DNA of 64,000 bases, from NCBI RefSeq assembly GCF_903645355.1, contig NZ_CAHJXR010000006.1, forward strand, positions 207,587 through 271,586. The letters run 5' to 3'. The notes beneath the pieces are model-generated. The model was not told the DNA's origin. It was given only the letters and a program-made list of their open reading frames with translations, and ran no database searches. The position numbers were made by a program, and so were the translations under genes. The stretch is from Schaalia sp. Marseille-Q2122. Lineage in GTDB: Bacteria; Actinomycetota; Actinomycetes; Actinomycetales; Actinomycetaceae. Positions 27,368 through 36,761 of the stretch are shown one piece after another. Each line of letters begins with the position of its first letter. Positions within the stretch are counted from its first letter, which is position 1.

Positions 27368-28351
27368 ATGGGTCCCTATGGCATCGGAATTGCCCTTGGC
27401 ATTGCTGGCGGTCTTGCCGCGAAGTACATCTATCGCGCGGTTGATACCCATTGGCCGGAGTCTTATGTGTACACGCGGAGCTTGTTCGAGCGTTTCCAAC
27501 GCACAACGTTCCCCCGCTACGCTCTCTTCCGAACGCTTCCCTTGTTTGCAGCCTTCCTTGCAGCCAACGTCACCACCGCAAATCTGGGCGCATCAACTAT
27601 TGCGAGTGCGCTGTCGGGCTGCTTGAGCTTCATCGTTACCACCGATGCCCTGGCTGCCTACACTGCCTTGAAGTATCGAGACACTCGGCGCCGCATCTTG
27701 CTCCCTGTGTATGTACTTAACAGCCTCTTGACCATTGGCGTCGCTTTGGCTGCCTACTTCCTTCATCCCTCCCTTTCTTTCCTTGTACCCCCACCACAGG
27801 AGTTCACGACAGCGGCATGGACAGCCCTACTCGTCGCAGTCCTTGCAACTGCTTTTCAGAAGGGGTTTGCAACTAAGGCGTTGAGCAACGAGCAGCAGAT
27901 TGCACTTGCGAAGAAGGATATCGGCGCCGAGTTGTGGGAGTATGCCCGGGAGCTCTCGCAGAACCAGAATGTTCCGCCTTTTATCACTCATGCGATTATG
28001 ACGACTGAGGCTCTTGAACGGCCTCGGTGGGTGAGATCTGGAGAACGTCTATTCGGCCGCATTATTCATCCGAAGACTCCAATGACCTTCGGTGTCACGC
28101 AGGTGCCCTCAATTACCCCATTGACCGACCTTGAATCCATTCAGATCACGGTGCAGAAGCTGGCATCTCGTTCGGATATCTGTTCTGAACTCATAGAATT
28201 CCACCAATCAGGAGTCCCCTTCTTCTCTCCATTCTCTCCAGATGCGCAAGAGGCAGGACCGATTGATGTGGCTCGCAAACTCATCCGACTTCACAATCCG
28301 CATGAACAGTACGTCAATACGGTGATCAACTTCGCGCATTTCCTCTATTAG
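27368..28351 (+). CDS. Membrane protein of unknown function
   Basis: 327 residues from ATG at 27368, chosen because GAGG lies seven bases upstream; an in-frame extension to 27242 is not protein-like. The first half has about four hydrophobic segments ('GIGIALGIAGGLAAKYIY', 'TLPLFAAFLAANVTTA', 'LLTIGVALAAYFL', 'AALLVAVLATAF'-like). The second half is soluble and probably cytoplasmic, with 'PFITHAIMTTEALERPRW' and a His/Asn-rich end. I recognise no family. No obvious partner gene; it is divergent from the MFS gene. Confidence 0.6.
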   Translation: MGPYGIGIALGIAGGLAAKYIYRAVDTHWPESYVYTRSLFERFQRTTFPRYALFRTLPLFAAFLAANVTTANLGASTIASALSGCLSFIVTTDALAAYTALKYRDTRRRILLPVYVLNSLLTIGVALAAYFLHPSLSFLVPPPQEFTTAAWTALLVAVLATAFQKGFATKALSNEQQIALAKKDIGAELWEYARELSQNQNVPPFITHAIMTTEALERPRWVRSGERLFGRIIHPKTPMTFGVTQVPSITPLTDLESIQITVQKLASRSDICSELIEFHQSGVPFFSPFSPDAQEAGPIDVARKLIRLHNPHEQYVNTVINFAHFLY

Positions 28352-28501
28352 CTCCCTTCTGCCACCCCCTCACTTCAGCGACGAAGCCTTGGTTTTACTT
28401 GACGCCCTTCTTCCCCCCGAGTAAGTTTCTTTGTATAACAAATCCGAGCGCTTTCCAAGACACTGCCGTCAACGCCGACGCATGAACAAGGATGACCTCG
28501 C

Positions 28502-29796
28502 ATGGATGATTCCGTGTACCGCCCCTATCCCGGCGCGCCCTCCGACGCCCAACAATCCTTCACTGCCCGCCCCCACAGGTGGGGCACTCACAGCGCCAAG
28601 TGGGACCTCCTCGCCTCGCCTCTTGGCAGCGACGCCATCAGCCTGAGTGTGGCTGACATGGAGTTCTACAGTGCACCCACCGTCATTCATGCCATCACGC
28701 GGGCCGCCGCCCACGGCGTCTACGGCTACACCGAGGTTTTCACCGACTTCGCTCAGGCAGCCTGTCGCTGGCAGCGCGTCCGCCACCAGTGGGAACCTCA
28801 CCCAGACGAGACGCACTTCTTTCCCCGCATCGTCCAATGCCTCAGCGCCCTCTTGGATCGCGTGATCGCACCGAAGAATGGCGAGCGGCCCGTCCTTGTC
28901 ACCCTCACCCCCGCCTACGGGCCACTCCTTGAGGTCGCCCGCCGTCTGGGAGTACACATCCGCGAGGTTCCCCTCATCTCCCACCCGCCCCCAACACTGC
29001 CTTCCTCACCCACCGCATCAATGACGATCTACTCAACGCGGCAATGACGGGTGCCGATGTGCTCCTGTGGTGCAACCCGCACAACCCCACCGGACGAGTA
29101 TGGACCCGCGACGAACTCCACGCCGTCGCCACCCTTGCCCTCACGCATGACGTGCTCGTATTCAGCGATGACATCCACGCTGACTTCACCCGCACTGAGC
29201 GCACCTCCTACACGCCCCTCGCCCTCGTCAGCCCCGAGCTATGGGAGCGCGAACTACTCATCCACTGCGCCTCTCCCGGTAAAACCTTCAATACTGCGGG
29301 GCTGGAAAGTGCAGCCATTTTTGCCCCACCCGCCCTCGGGCAAGCGCTGGAAGAAGCCAAACGTGCCGCCGGACTCCACAACCCGAACTATTTCGCCATC
29401 CCCGCCACCATCGCAGCCTGGACTGACGGGGACAAGTGGGTGGATACCCTCCGGCAACGTATCGACGCAAACCTCGCCCTCGCCGTTGACCTGCTACACA
29501 CCCTCCTGCCTGCCGCCCACATCACCGACCCTGACGGCACCTACCTCGTGTGGGTGGATGCTGCGGCCTACCTGCCCCACGCCGACACCCTCACTGCGGC
29601 GATGGACGAGGCTCGTGTGGCCGTCAGTCCCGGCATCGACTTCGGTTCCGAGTACGGCAGCTACTTCCGCGTCAACGTCGCCCTGCCCCCTGCAGATCTT
29701 GAAGACGCACTGGAACGGTTCTGCTACTGCCTCAACACCCACGCCACCTCACCCATTACCCCCACCTTTTCTTCATCCACTGAACACCCTGCATGA
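28502..29796 (+). pseudogene. Frameshifted PatB/MalY-type PLP-dependent C-S lyase
   Basis: ATG at 28502 has AAGGATG upstream. The first frame runs through 'ISLSVADMEF', 'YGYTEVFTDF' and 'LTPAYGPLLEVARRLG'. Near 28985, in a C-rich run, the meaningful sequence moves to another frame: 'NDDLLNAAMTGADVLLWCNPHNPTGR', 'DDIHADF', then 'SPGKTFNTAGLESA', where Lys is the PLP lysine, and on to the stop at 29796. Joined, it gives about 430 residues, a normal length for the MalY/PatB family of cystathionine beta-lyase-like aminotransferase-fold enzymes that split C-S bonds to pyruvate, ammonia and a thiol. A single one-base indel disrupts it, so a sequencing error or recent inactivation are both possible. 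It is followed closely by the nhaC-like gene. Confidence 0.75.
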
Positions 29797-29813
29797 TCAC
29801 AACGGAGTGCCTC

Positions 29814-31280
29814 ATGTCCACACCCCTACCTGCTGAAACAACCCGCGAGCACCGCACCCCCAGCGTCGCGGTTGCTGCCATCCCCGTCATTACCCTCATC
29901 GCCCTATTGGGTTTTGGCTACATCCTGGCCGAACTCCCCGTTGAGCCTCTGCTCGTCGCAAGTGCCATCGTCGCCGGTATTGTCGCCTGGAGGCTGGGCT
30001 ACACCTGGGATGAGATCATTGGCTCGGTTGCGCAGAAGATCGCCAAAACCATGCCCGCTATCCTCATCCTCATTACGGTGGGCGCCCTCATTGGCTCATG
30101 GATGGCTGGCGGCACGATCCCCATGCTCATCTACTACGGCCTGAAGATCATTAACCCCGCCTACTTGGCTCTTATTGCCTTGGTGGTGACCTCGATCGTG
30201 TCCCTGTGTACGGGCACATCGTGGGGGTCGGCGGGCACGATCGGCGTGGCGTTCATGGGTGTTGCCGTGGGCATGAACGCTAACCTCGCGATGGTTGCTG
30301 GCGCGGTCGTGGCGGGCGCCTACTTTGGCGATAAGCTCTCTCCCCTGTCGGATACGACCAATATCGCGGCGGTTGCTACAGGCGTGAACCTCTTCGACCA
30401 CATCCGCCACATGCTGTGGACCACCCTTCCGGCTTTCCTTACCTCCGCCGTCGTCTACCTCATCTTTGGCTTGAACTCGACCGGCGGCACTGTGCCAGAG
30501 AAGGTCAACACGATTCTTGCCACCTTGGATGCTGCCTTCACCTGGAATATTCTTCTGCTGCTCCTACCGGTGGTGATCGTTCTAGGCGGCGCCATGATGC
30601 GTAAGCCCACCATTCCTGTCATGCTCATCTCCATTGCGGTGGCCATGTTTAATGCGATGGTTGTTCAGGGCATTTCCTTTAAGGACACTGTTGTGTCAAC
30701 TGTTAATGGCTTCAATGTGGAGATGGTGACCGCCAGCGGTTTCAACGCCGACACTGTCATTGAGGATGTCACGCGCCTGCTCAACCGCGGCGGCATGAAC
30801 TCCATGATGAGTGTCCTGCTGATCTGTTTTTGCGCTATCACCTTCGCGGGCGTGATCTCCGTGTCGGGCTCTTTGGATGTGCTGATCTCGCGACTGTTGG
30901 CGGGCGTGAAATCCACTTTCGCCCTCATTGGCGCCACGATTATTACCGGCCTGGCCACCATTGGTATTACCTCGAACGGTCAGGTGTCGATCCTTATTCC
31001 CGGTGAGATGCTGCGCTCGGCCTACATTCAACGAGGCCTCCACCCCAAGAACCTGTCGCGCACCATTGAAGACTCCGTGACCGTCATCGAGCCGATCCTG
31101 CCATGGACCTCCGCTGGCGCCTACATGGCGGGCACCCTGGGGGTCGCCACACTCAGCTACCTGCCATGGGCGGTATCGAACTGGATCGCCATTGGTTTCG
31201 CACTCATCTGGGCGGCCACCGGCATTGGCATTGCCCGACTTGCCCCGCAGGAGCAGGAGGTATTCGCCGACGCAGAGTAG
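29814..31280 (+). CDS. nhaC: NhaC-family Na+/H+ antiporter
   Basis: 488 residues from ATG at 29814 (GGAG seven to eight bases upstream). About twelve membrane segments. 'GTSWGSAGTIGVAFMGVAVG' and 'AYFGDKLSPLSDTTNIAA' are the conserved NhaC family loops; 'TIEDSVTVIEPILPWTSAGAYM' is the matching C-terminal loop. Members exchange Na+ for H+, and some exchange other anions such as malate for lactate. The start lies 17 bases after the end of the patB-like gene, so the two probably form one transcription unit. A terminator follows at 31367. Confidence 0.88.
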   Translation: MSTPLPAETTREHRTPSVAVAAIPVITLIALLGFGYILAELPVEPLLVASAIVAGIVAWRLGYTWDEIIGSVAQKIAKTMPAILILITVGALIGSWMAGGTIPMLIYYGLKIINPAYLALIALVVTSIVSLCTGTSWGSAGTIGVAFMGVAVGMNANLAMVAGAVVAGAYFGDKLSPLSDTTNIAAVATGVNLFDHIRHMLWTTLPAFLTSAVVYLIFGLNSTGGTVPEKVNTILATLDAAFTWNILLLLLPVVIVLGGAMMRKPTIPVMLISIAVAMFNAMVVQGISFKDTVVSTVNGFNVEMVTASGFNADTVIEDVTRLLNRGGMNSMMSVLLICFCAITFAGVISVSGSLDVLISRLLAGVKSTFALIGATIITGLATIGITSNGQVSILIPGEMLRSAYIQRGLHPKNLSRTIEDSVTVIEPILPWTSAGAYMAGTLGVATLSYLPWAVSNWIAIGFALIWAATGIGIARLAPQEQEVFADAE

Positions 31281-31366
31281 ATCACACCGAGTAGAGCACT
31301 ATCTGCTCACGTCAGAGCCAAACTCTCAAAGTCAAACCAGGGCCCTGCTCCTTGGCTTGATAGGGC

Positions 31367-31396
31367 TGCTCCCATGGAGGATTCTCCACGGGAGCA
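31367..31396 (+). terminator. Terminator after nhaC
   Basis: Stem TGCTCCCATGGAG / CTCCACGGGAGCA with one mismatch and a 4-base loop, followed by a T/A-rich stretch. Confidence 0.65.
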
Positions 31397-31733
31397 CCCT
31401 CCTATTTATAGGAACTTCACCTCAATCAAATCATGAAAACTAAACATTTGAGCCGTCCTCGCATCCAGAAAACACCCAATACGCGAGATTCACAAGACCA
31501 CGCCAGTCAGACATAATTACAACACTCTAAAAGAAAGAAGGTAGGCATCTGAGCATTCTCCCAACTCGCTCACGTGTGTGCACTTTTCGCGTGTCGCGTC
31601 CTTTTTTGTTGAATTTCTGCGGTTTGTTGTGTGGTAGTGGGTCACTAATGGGATGGACGGAATCAGGGGTATGGCCCCGTCTTGTTCGCCCGCGTGAGAG
31701 CTGCTTGTGGTGGCATTGCTGTGCAGGTTATGG
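31397..31733. other. AT-rich spacer before the IS element
   Basis: No ORF of note. The sequence runs unbroken into the left inverted repeat of the ISL3 element. Nothing in it matches the truncated gene on the other side of the element. Confidence 0.4.
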
Positions 31734-33171
31734 GGCTCTTCCCAAATGAGGGTGTGGGTGGGTGTGAGCTAGTGCGGGGGTGTTGGTGTGTGGATAGGCG
31801 TTGAGGTCTTCCGATGATGGGAGTTAACACAGCACCCAACGGGAAGACCTCAACATGTCCAACGCTACCTTCATTGAGCCTGATTTGACTACTTTTGCTG
31901 GTTTGGACGGCCTTGGGCTCATTGTTACCGGCCAGTGTATTGAGCCTGAGCGAGCAGTGCTCGAATGCCGCGTGGTAGAGCCGGATAACTGGTGCAGGAG
32001 GTGTGGCTGCCAAGGACTAGTACGCGACAGCGTGACGCGAAGGCTTGTGCATGTGCCTTTTGGGTGGCGTCCTACCAGTTTGTTGGTACGGCTGCGTAGG
32101 TACCGCTGTCGGGAGTGTGGGCATGTGTGGCGACAGAACATGGAGTCAGCAGCAGCCCCCAAAGCACTCCTGTCCAGACGGGCGGCGCGATGGGCGTTGG
32201 AAGCGGTTGTGTGCAAGCACTTGAGCATAGCTAGCCTCGCCCAGGGGCTAGGGGTGGCTTGGGATACCGCTAACGACGCTGTAGTGGCTGAGGGCCTGGA
32301 GGTCTTGATCAATAACCCGGCCCGGTTTGACGGTGTGAGAGTTATTGGCGTGGATGAGCATGTCTGGCGTCATACACGCAAAGGAGACAAGTACGTTACT
32401 GTCATCATCGATTTGACCCCGGTCAGGGACGGTACTGGCCCGGCCCGGCTGCTGGACATGGTCCAGGGGCGTTCCAAACAAGCTTTCAAGAATTGGCTAA
32501 GCGAACGCGATCAAGCCTGGCGTCGGGGCGTTGAAGTGGTGGCCATGGACGGTTTCACCGGGTTCAAAACTGCCGCGAGTGAGGAATTACCCCAGGCCAG
32601 GGCCGTGCTAGATCCCTTCCATGTCGTCAAACTAGCAGGAGATGCGCTTGACCAGTGTCGGCGGCGTGTTCAACAAGAACTCCACGCACGCCGTGGGCGA
32701 TCAACTGATCCCTTGTATAAGGCCCGCCGCACCCTACACACCGGCATCGACCTGCTCACCCCTGTCCAGCACAAGCGTCTAGAGACGCTGTTTGCCAACG
32801 ATGACCATGCCCAAGTTGAGGTGACCTGGGGTGTGTACCACAAAAAAATGGTGGCCGCCTACCGCCATCCCGACAGGGCCAAAGGCAAGCAACTCATGCA
32901 AGACCTCATCACCGCGATCTGCAAAGACGTGCCCGAGGTCCTTAAAGAGATCAAAACCCTGGGACGAACACTAAAGAAACGCGCCACTGACATCCTGGCC
33001 TACTTCGACCACCCCAAGACCAGTAACAGTCCCACCGAAGCCATCAACGGTCGCCTCGAACACCTACGCGGCACCGCTCTGGGCTTTCGCAACCTGACCA
33101 ACTACATCATCCGCAGCCTGCTAGAAACAGGCGGCTTCAAACCCCACCTACACCCTTAAATCGGAAGAGCC
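31734..33171 (+). mobile_element. ISL3-family insertion sequence
   Basis: A 1,438-bp element with 29-bp imperfect inverted repeats (24 of 29 identical) that start GGCTCTTCC, at 31734-31762 and 33143-33171. It encodes one transposase whose stop lies inside the right repeat, a usual ISL3 layout. The 8 bp flanking each end (GGTTATGG on the left, GCTTTCCG on the right) differ, so the target duplication expected for a simple insertion is missing. Confidence 0.87.
31855..33159 (+). CDS. ISL3-family transposase
   Basis: 434 residues. The N-terminus has a zinc-finger region with paired cysteines (CRRCGC, CRECGHVW). The DDE catalytic acids fit 'IGVDEHVWR', 'VVAMDGFTGF' and 'NSPTEAINGRLEHLRG'. 'ALGFRNLTNYIIRSLL' is the family's C-terminal signature. 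It moves the surrounding IS by cut-and-paste. The frame is intact and the element therefore may still be active. Confidence 0.94.
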   Translation: MSNATFIEPDLTTFAGLDGLGLIVTGQCIEPERAVLECRVVEPDNWCRRCGCQGLVRDSVTRRLVHVPFGWRPTSLLVRLRRYRCRECGHVWRQNMESAAAPKALLSRRAARWALEAVVCKHLSIASLAQGLGVAWDTANDAVVAEGLEVLINNPARFDGVRVIGVDEHVWRHTRKGDKYVTVIIDLTPVRDGTGPARLLDMVQGRSKQAFKNWLSERDQAWRRGVEVVAMDGFTGFKTAASEELPQARAVLDPFHVVKLAGDALDQCRRRVQQELHARRGRSTDPLYKARRTLHTGIDLLTPVQHKRLETLFANDDHAQVEVTWGVYHKKMVAAYRHPDRAKGKQLMQDLITAICKDVPEVLKEIKTLGRTLKKRATDILAYFDHPKTSNSPTEAINGRLEHLRGTALGFRNLTNYIIRSLLETGGFKPHLHP

Positions 33172-33595
33172 GCTTTCCGGCGGACTCTTTGGTATTCCCC
33201 AAGGAACTGCCGCCTACGCCATTAACATTTACGAGACTGATCTTCCGATCCTTCCCAAGCCTGCCCTCTCAGAGCAAGAGATCGCCGAACGAGTGCAAGC
33301 TCTTGAGCAGAAGGTAGGGACCGGCGCCGCTGATATCTCCTACGCGCGCTTCACTGACGGTGCGATTCACCTTGGCATTCGACTTATTCCCATGCATTGT
33401 TGGCAAATCCCCTTCATGGATTCGGTAGACGCAGCAAATCCCTGGAAAGCTCTTTCACCAGAAATTCAACAAGAGATCCTTGATCTGCAATCCCTCAACG
33501 TTCCTGTCACCCTTGAGCGAGACTTTGTCTCACCTCAGTGGAAAGACTGCAGTTCCGAACCCGAGTGCCACCAATTTGCCATCGGCTGCAAATGA
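33172..33595 (+). pseudogene. 3' remnant of an unknown gene truncated by the IS
   Basis: An open frame enters from the IS boundary without a start (GGLFGIPQGTAAYAINIYETDLP...) and ends at 33595 after about 140 residues. It has a central stretch 'ISYARFTDGAIHLGIRLIPMHCW' and a Cys-containing tail. An internal GTG at 33293 is the only late start. The 5' part is not found left of the IS, which suggests a deletion between the IS and the missing part. I recognise no family. Confidence 0.6.
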
Positions 33596-33638
33596 AAGAC
33601 ACCTAGAACAATTCTCCTGACCTGAACAAATGCAAGTG

Positions 33639-33664
33639 GCCCCGTGGAGGATTCGCCACGGGGT
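33639..33664. terminator. Hairpin between the remnant and the kinase gene
   Basis: Stem GGCCCCGTGG / CCACGGGGTC with an 8-base loop, placed between convergent genes; no clear T run. Confidence 0.4.
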
Positions 33665-33702
33665 CACCCCCTTCCTAGGCCCGACACCGCATACAAACGG
33701 GC

Positions 33703-34989
33703 CTATCCCCTTTCGTGGGACAGCGACAACACCATGCCGCCCACGAAAGCATCCCCCAGACCAATCGTCGTGGGGTCAGCAATCTTCACCGCATGCGAAG
33801 GAGCAATGAGGACACCCGCCTTGCGCACCGCCGGTGAGGCCGTCAGATACAGCCCAACCGGGGAATAAGGCACCGCAGCCATCGCGTGGAAATCCTCGGC
33901 CGTGAAGCCATCCCCGTGTGCGAAGCGGGTCGACGCCATCTGACAGCCCAGCGCTGCGGCCTTCGCTACCGCCGGAGCATCCTCGCCAATCACCGCCGCA
34001 TAGTCAGCAGTGTGGACCACGACATTGCGCACACCCGACAGCACCCGCAGGGACTTCATCAGACTGACGAGGTCCTCCGCTTCGGTCATATTGGCCTTGC
34101 GGCCGAGGTAGTGCTGGGCTTCGTCCTCGTTCATCGAGTGAATGGTGGCCCACCGGCGCGCACTGGCCAGGACCTGCTGACGCAGATGCTCATGATGGAA
34201 CCCGGCTTCCTCATAGATCACGGGCCGCCCGGCAAAACCCGGCGGGGGCAGCATACAGTCACGGCCCTGCTGCTCCGAGGGCGCCTGGGCGAGCATGCGC
34301 TCAACCGTGTCGAGACGTCGGGCAAGGAGCTCCTCCGAAGTCATGGCGTTCAACCCCGAAATGACGACCACCTTCGCTGTGGAAATCGCTTCACCCAGAT
34401 CAGGGGAGATTTTCATGCGCTCATTGGCGGGGTCATTGACGAAGATGACCCGGTTGGGTCGGCCCTCGCCCGCTGCCAGCGCGTGCCCGCCCTCGCCCTT
34501 CTCAGGCGCCTCCCACACGGGGCTTCCATCAGCGAAATGCAGCGTCGGTGCCGCCGGATACTGGACGATGACATGCGGGTCCAAGCTATCCTCGCGGGCG
34601 CTCGACACGGAGGACACCCTCTCAGGCAGGAGGGAACGCAATTCCTCGCACGTCGACACCAGATGGACAAGGGACCCCACCCCCAGGCGATCCAAGCACA
34701 CCGCAGCACGCACGCTCGTCCCACCCAAGGTCATGGTGTAGGTGAAACGCTCGGCGAAACTGCGCAAGGCCTGCGGGTCCACCACCCGCACCTCCATCCC
34801 CTTCTGGTGGCGGATCGCATGAAGGAGGGCGACGAGCATCCCTCGTTCATCCTCAACAATGCGGGGCGTGGCCTCACATTCGCCCGCGTAAATGTCGAAG
34901 CCGCGCGTCAGGGCATCAAGGCTCTCCGCATCCCACACCACCTCGAAATCGACGTTCCCGCCAAGTCCGAGGACCACTCCCGACCTCAT
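33703..34989 (-). CDS. ADP-dependent phosphofructokinase/glucokinase family sugar kinase
   Basis: 428 residues. Overall sequence follows the ADPGK/ADP-PFK branch of the ribokinase fold: 'GLGGNVDFEVVWD' near the start, 'MTLGGTSVRAA', 'VVISGLNAM', 'HSMNEDEA' and a C-terminal 'IADPTTIGLGDAFVGG', whose Asp (about 413) is the expected catalytic base. Family members phosphorylate hexoses or hexose phosphates, using ADP in archaea; nucleotide use in bacterial homologues must be tested. It is the last gene of the importer-aldolase operon, 40 bp after the aldolase. With the isomerase at 40181 it probably phosphorylates a ketose before aldol cleavage. Confidence 0.78.
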   Translation of the reverse strand: MRSGVVLGLGGNVDFEVVWDAESLDALTRGFDIYAGECEATPRIVEDERGMLVALLHAIRHQKGMEVRVVDPQALRSFAERFTYTMTLGGTSVRAAVCLDRLGVGSLVHLVSTCEELRSLLPERVSSVSSAREDSLDPHVIVQYPAAPTLHFADGSPVWEAPEKGEGGHALAAGEGRPNRVIFVNDPANERMKISPDLGEAISTAKVVVISGLNAMTSEELLARRLDTVERMLAQAPSEQQGRDCMLPPPGFAGRPVIYEEAGFHHEHLRQQVLASARRWATIHSMNEDEAQHYLGRKANMTEAEDLVSLMKSLRVLSGVRNVVVHTADYAAVIGEDAPAVAKAAALGCQMASTRFAHGDGFTAEDFHAMAAVPYSPVGLYLTASPAVRKAGVLIAPSHAVKIADPTTIGLGDAFVGGMVLSLSHERG

Positions 34990-35029
34990 CGCCCTACTCC
35001 CTTACAGTCACTCCGATAGCAGCCCAGCC

Positions 35030-35890
35030 CTAGAAGAAACGCAGCGTGTCCGCCGACCCGAAAAGCTCAATCTTCTGGGCAGCGCAGACACGCAGGGCGT
35101 CCTCGCAGGGCGGCTCAATGACATTAGGCTCACGCACCCCCAAGTCGCTCAGCACTTCACGCATGCGCGTAAAGTAGGCGGCCTTAATGTCAGAAGAAAT
35201 ATTGACCTTATTAATGCCACGCTGCACCGCCTGACGGATCTCATCATCAGGATTATTCGACCCCCCATGCAGGACAAGTGGAATATCCACTGCGGCCTTA
35301 ATACGATCCAGCAGGTCCAGCTTGAGTTCAGGCTGCAGGTCGGAAGGATACAGGCCGTGGCGCGTCCCGATCGCCACAGCGAGGGAATCCACGCCGGTCG
35401 CCTCGACAAACCGCAACGCATCCTCAGGGTCGGTGTAGACGATGTCATTCGTTCCGGCCTCCCCGTAGGAGTCGGTGGCGCCAATCGTGCCCAGCTCTGC
35501 TTCTACCGACAGTCCAACGGCGTGGGCGGCTTCGACAACACGGCGGGTCTGTTCGACGTTGACCTCCCAAGTTTCCAAGGACTTGTCGATCATCACCGAG
35601 GTGAAGCCGTTTTGGATCGCCACAAGCACCTGCTCATAGCTTGCCCCGTGGTCAAGGTGAATGGCGGTGGGCACCGACGAGCGGTGCGCTTTTTGGATGA
35701 TGGCGGGCAGCATGTCCACACCAATGTGGCGCAGTTCGTCGGGGTGGATAGCGATAATGTGGGCAGATTTGAGCTCCTCACAGGTTTCCACTACTGCGTT
35801 AAGCATGGAGTAGCTGGAAATATTGAATGCCGGGACGGCAAAAGAGTGCTGATGTGCCACCTGGAGAATGGCGTCGCCCGTTACGAGCAT
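35030..35890 (-). CDS. Class II (zinc) ketose-bisphosphate aldolase
   Basis: 286 residues. The active-site Asp80 and zinc ligand His81 occur in HLDHG, with further ligands His178 (GTRHG) and His208 (LHGGSN). The size and spacing match GatY/KbaY/FbaA-type aldolases. These split a ketose 1,6-bisphosphate, or a related 1-phosphate, into DHAP and an aldehyde. The residue before His178 is Arg, where many family members have Ala, Ser or Val, which may reflect an unusual substrate. It lies 24 bases downstream of an ABC permease gene and 40 bases upstream of the kinase gene, clearly in one operon. Confidence 0.88.
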   Translation of the reverse strand: MLVTGDAILQVAHQHSFAVPAFNISSYSMLNAVVETCEELKSAHIIAIHPDELRHIGVDMLPAIIQKAHRSSVPTAIHLDHGASYEQVLVAIQNGFTSVMIDKSLETWEVNVEQTRRVVEAAHAVGLSVEAELGTIGATDSYGEAGTNDIVYTDPEDALRFVEATGVDSLAVAIGTRHGLYPSDLQPELKLDLLDRIKAAVDIPLVLHGGSNNPDDEIRQAVQRGINKVNISSDIKAAYFTRMREVLSDLGVREPNVIEPPCEDALRVCAAQKIELFGSADTLRFF

Positions 35891-35914
35891 GGGAGTTCCT
35901 TCCTGTTGTGTTGT

Positions 35915-36760
35915 TTAGCTCTTCACCGATCCAGCAGACATGCCGCCGATGAAGTACCTCTGGAAGAAGATGAAGAGCACGAGAATGGGGATGGAGCCCA
36001 ACACGGACATCGCCATCATCTGGTTCCAGTCGTAGGAGTGTTGTCCCATCAGCAGTTGAATACCAATGGGAACAGTGCGCATGTCATTGGTTCGCGTCAG
36101 CGTCAACGCGAAGAGGTATTCGTTCCACGCGATCATGAAGGTGTAGATCCCTACCGACACGATGCCGGGAATGGAGATCGGCACCAGCACCCGCCACAGG
36201 GCACCGAAAGAGGTTGCGCCGTCAACCTTGGCGGCCTCGTCGAGCTCGCGCGGCAGGGTGTTGAAGTAGCCGGTCAGCATGATGATCGCGTAGGGCAGGG
36301 TGAACACCATGTAGGTGAGGATCAGACCCTGGTAGGTGTTGTAGAGCTTGAGGGCGACCATCAGCCCGAAGAAGGGGATGAGCAGTGTGATGGGTGGGAC
36401 GGATTGGACGGAAATAATGATGACGTTGAGGATGCGTTTGCCCGGGAAAGTGAAGCGGCTAAAGGCGAAGGCCGCGAGGATGGCGACCAGCAGCGTCAGG
36501 AGCGTCACTGACAGCGCCACCGCGTAACTGTTGATGAAGAAGCGGACCTTTTGCGGGTCGTTGAAGATCGCGAGGTAGGCGTCGAAACTGGAGTTTTCCG
36601 TCAGCAGGCGCGGCGGGGTGGCGAAGATTTCGGAGTTCTTCTTCAGGGAGGAGACGAACATCCACACGATGGGTGAGGCCGCAAAGAGCGCCCCGCAAGT
36701 CAGGCCGATGAGGACCCCAGCCTTAGCCAGCAGGTGGCGGGCGCGTTTGGACAGGTTCAT
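35915..36760 (-). CDS. ABC sugar importer permease (MalG type)
   Basis: 281 residues, six predicted membrane segments. The EAA loop that contacts the ATPase reads 'DEAAKVDGATSFGALWRV'. The family (CUT1) imports mono- and oligosaccharides. It follows the MalF-type gene by one base. No ATPase gene lies in the operon, so a shared MsiK-type ATPase encoded elsewhere is probable. Confidence 0.9.
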   Translation of the reverse strand: MNLSKRARHLLAKAGVLIGLTCGALFAASPIVWMFVSSLKKNSEIFATPPRLLTENSSFDAYLAIFNDPQKVRFFINSYAVALSVTLLTLLVAILAAFAFSRFTFPGKRILNVIIISVQSVPPITLLIPFFGLMVALKLYNTYQGLILTYMVFTLPYAIIMLTGYFNTLPRELDEAAKVDGATSFGALWRVLVPISIPGIVSVGIYTFMIAWNEYLFALTLTRTNDMRTVPIGIQLLMGQHSYDWNQMMAMSVLGSIPILVLFIFFQRYFIGGMSAGSVKS

Positions 36761-36761
36761 C

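Noticed and set aside
31726..33179. 8-bp target duplication of the ISL3 element
   Set aside because: The flanks GGTTATGG and GCTTTCCG do not match, so no duplication is claimed.
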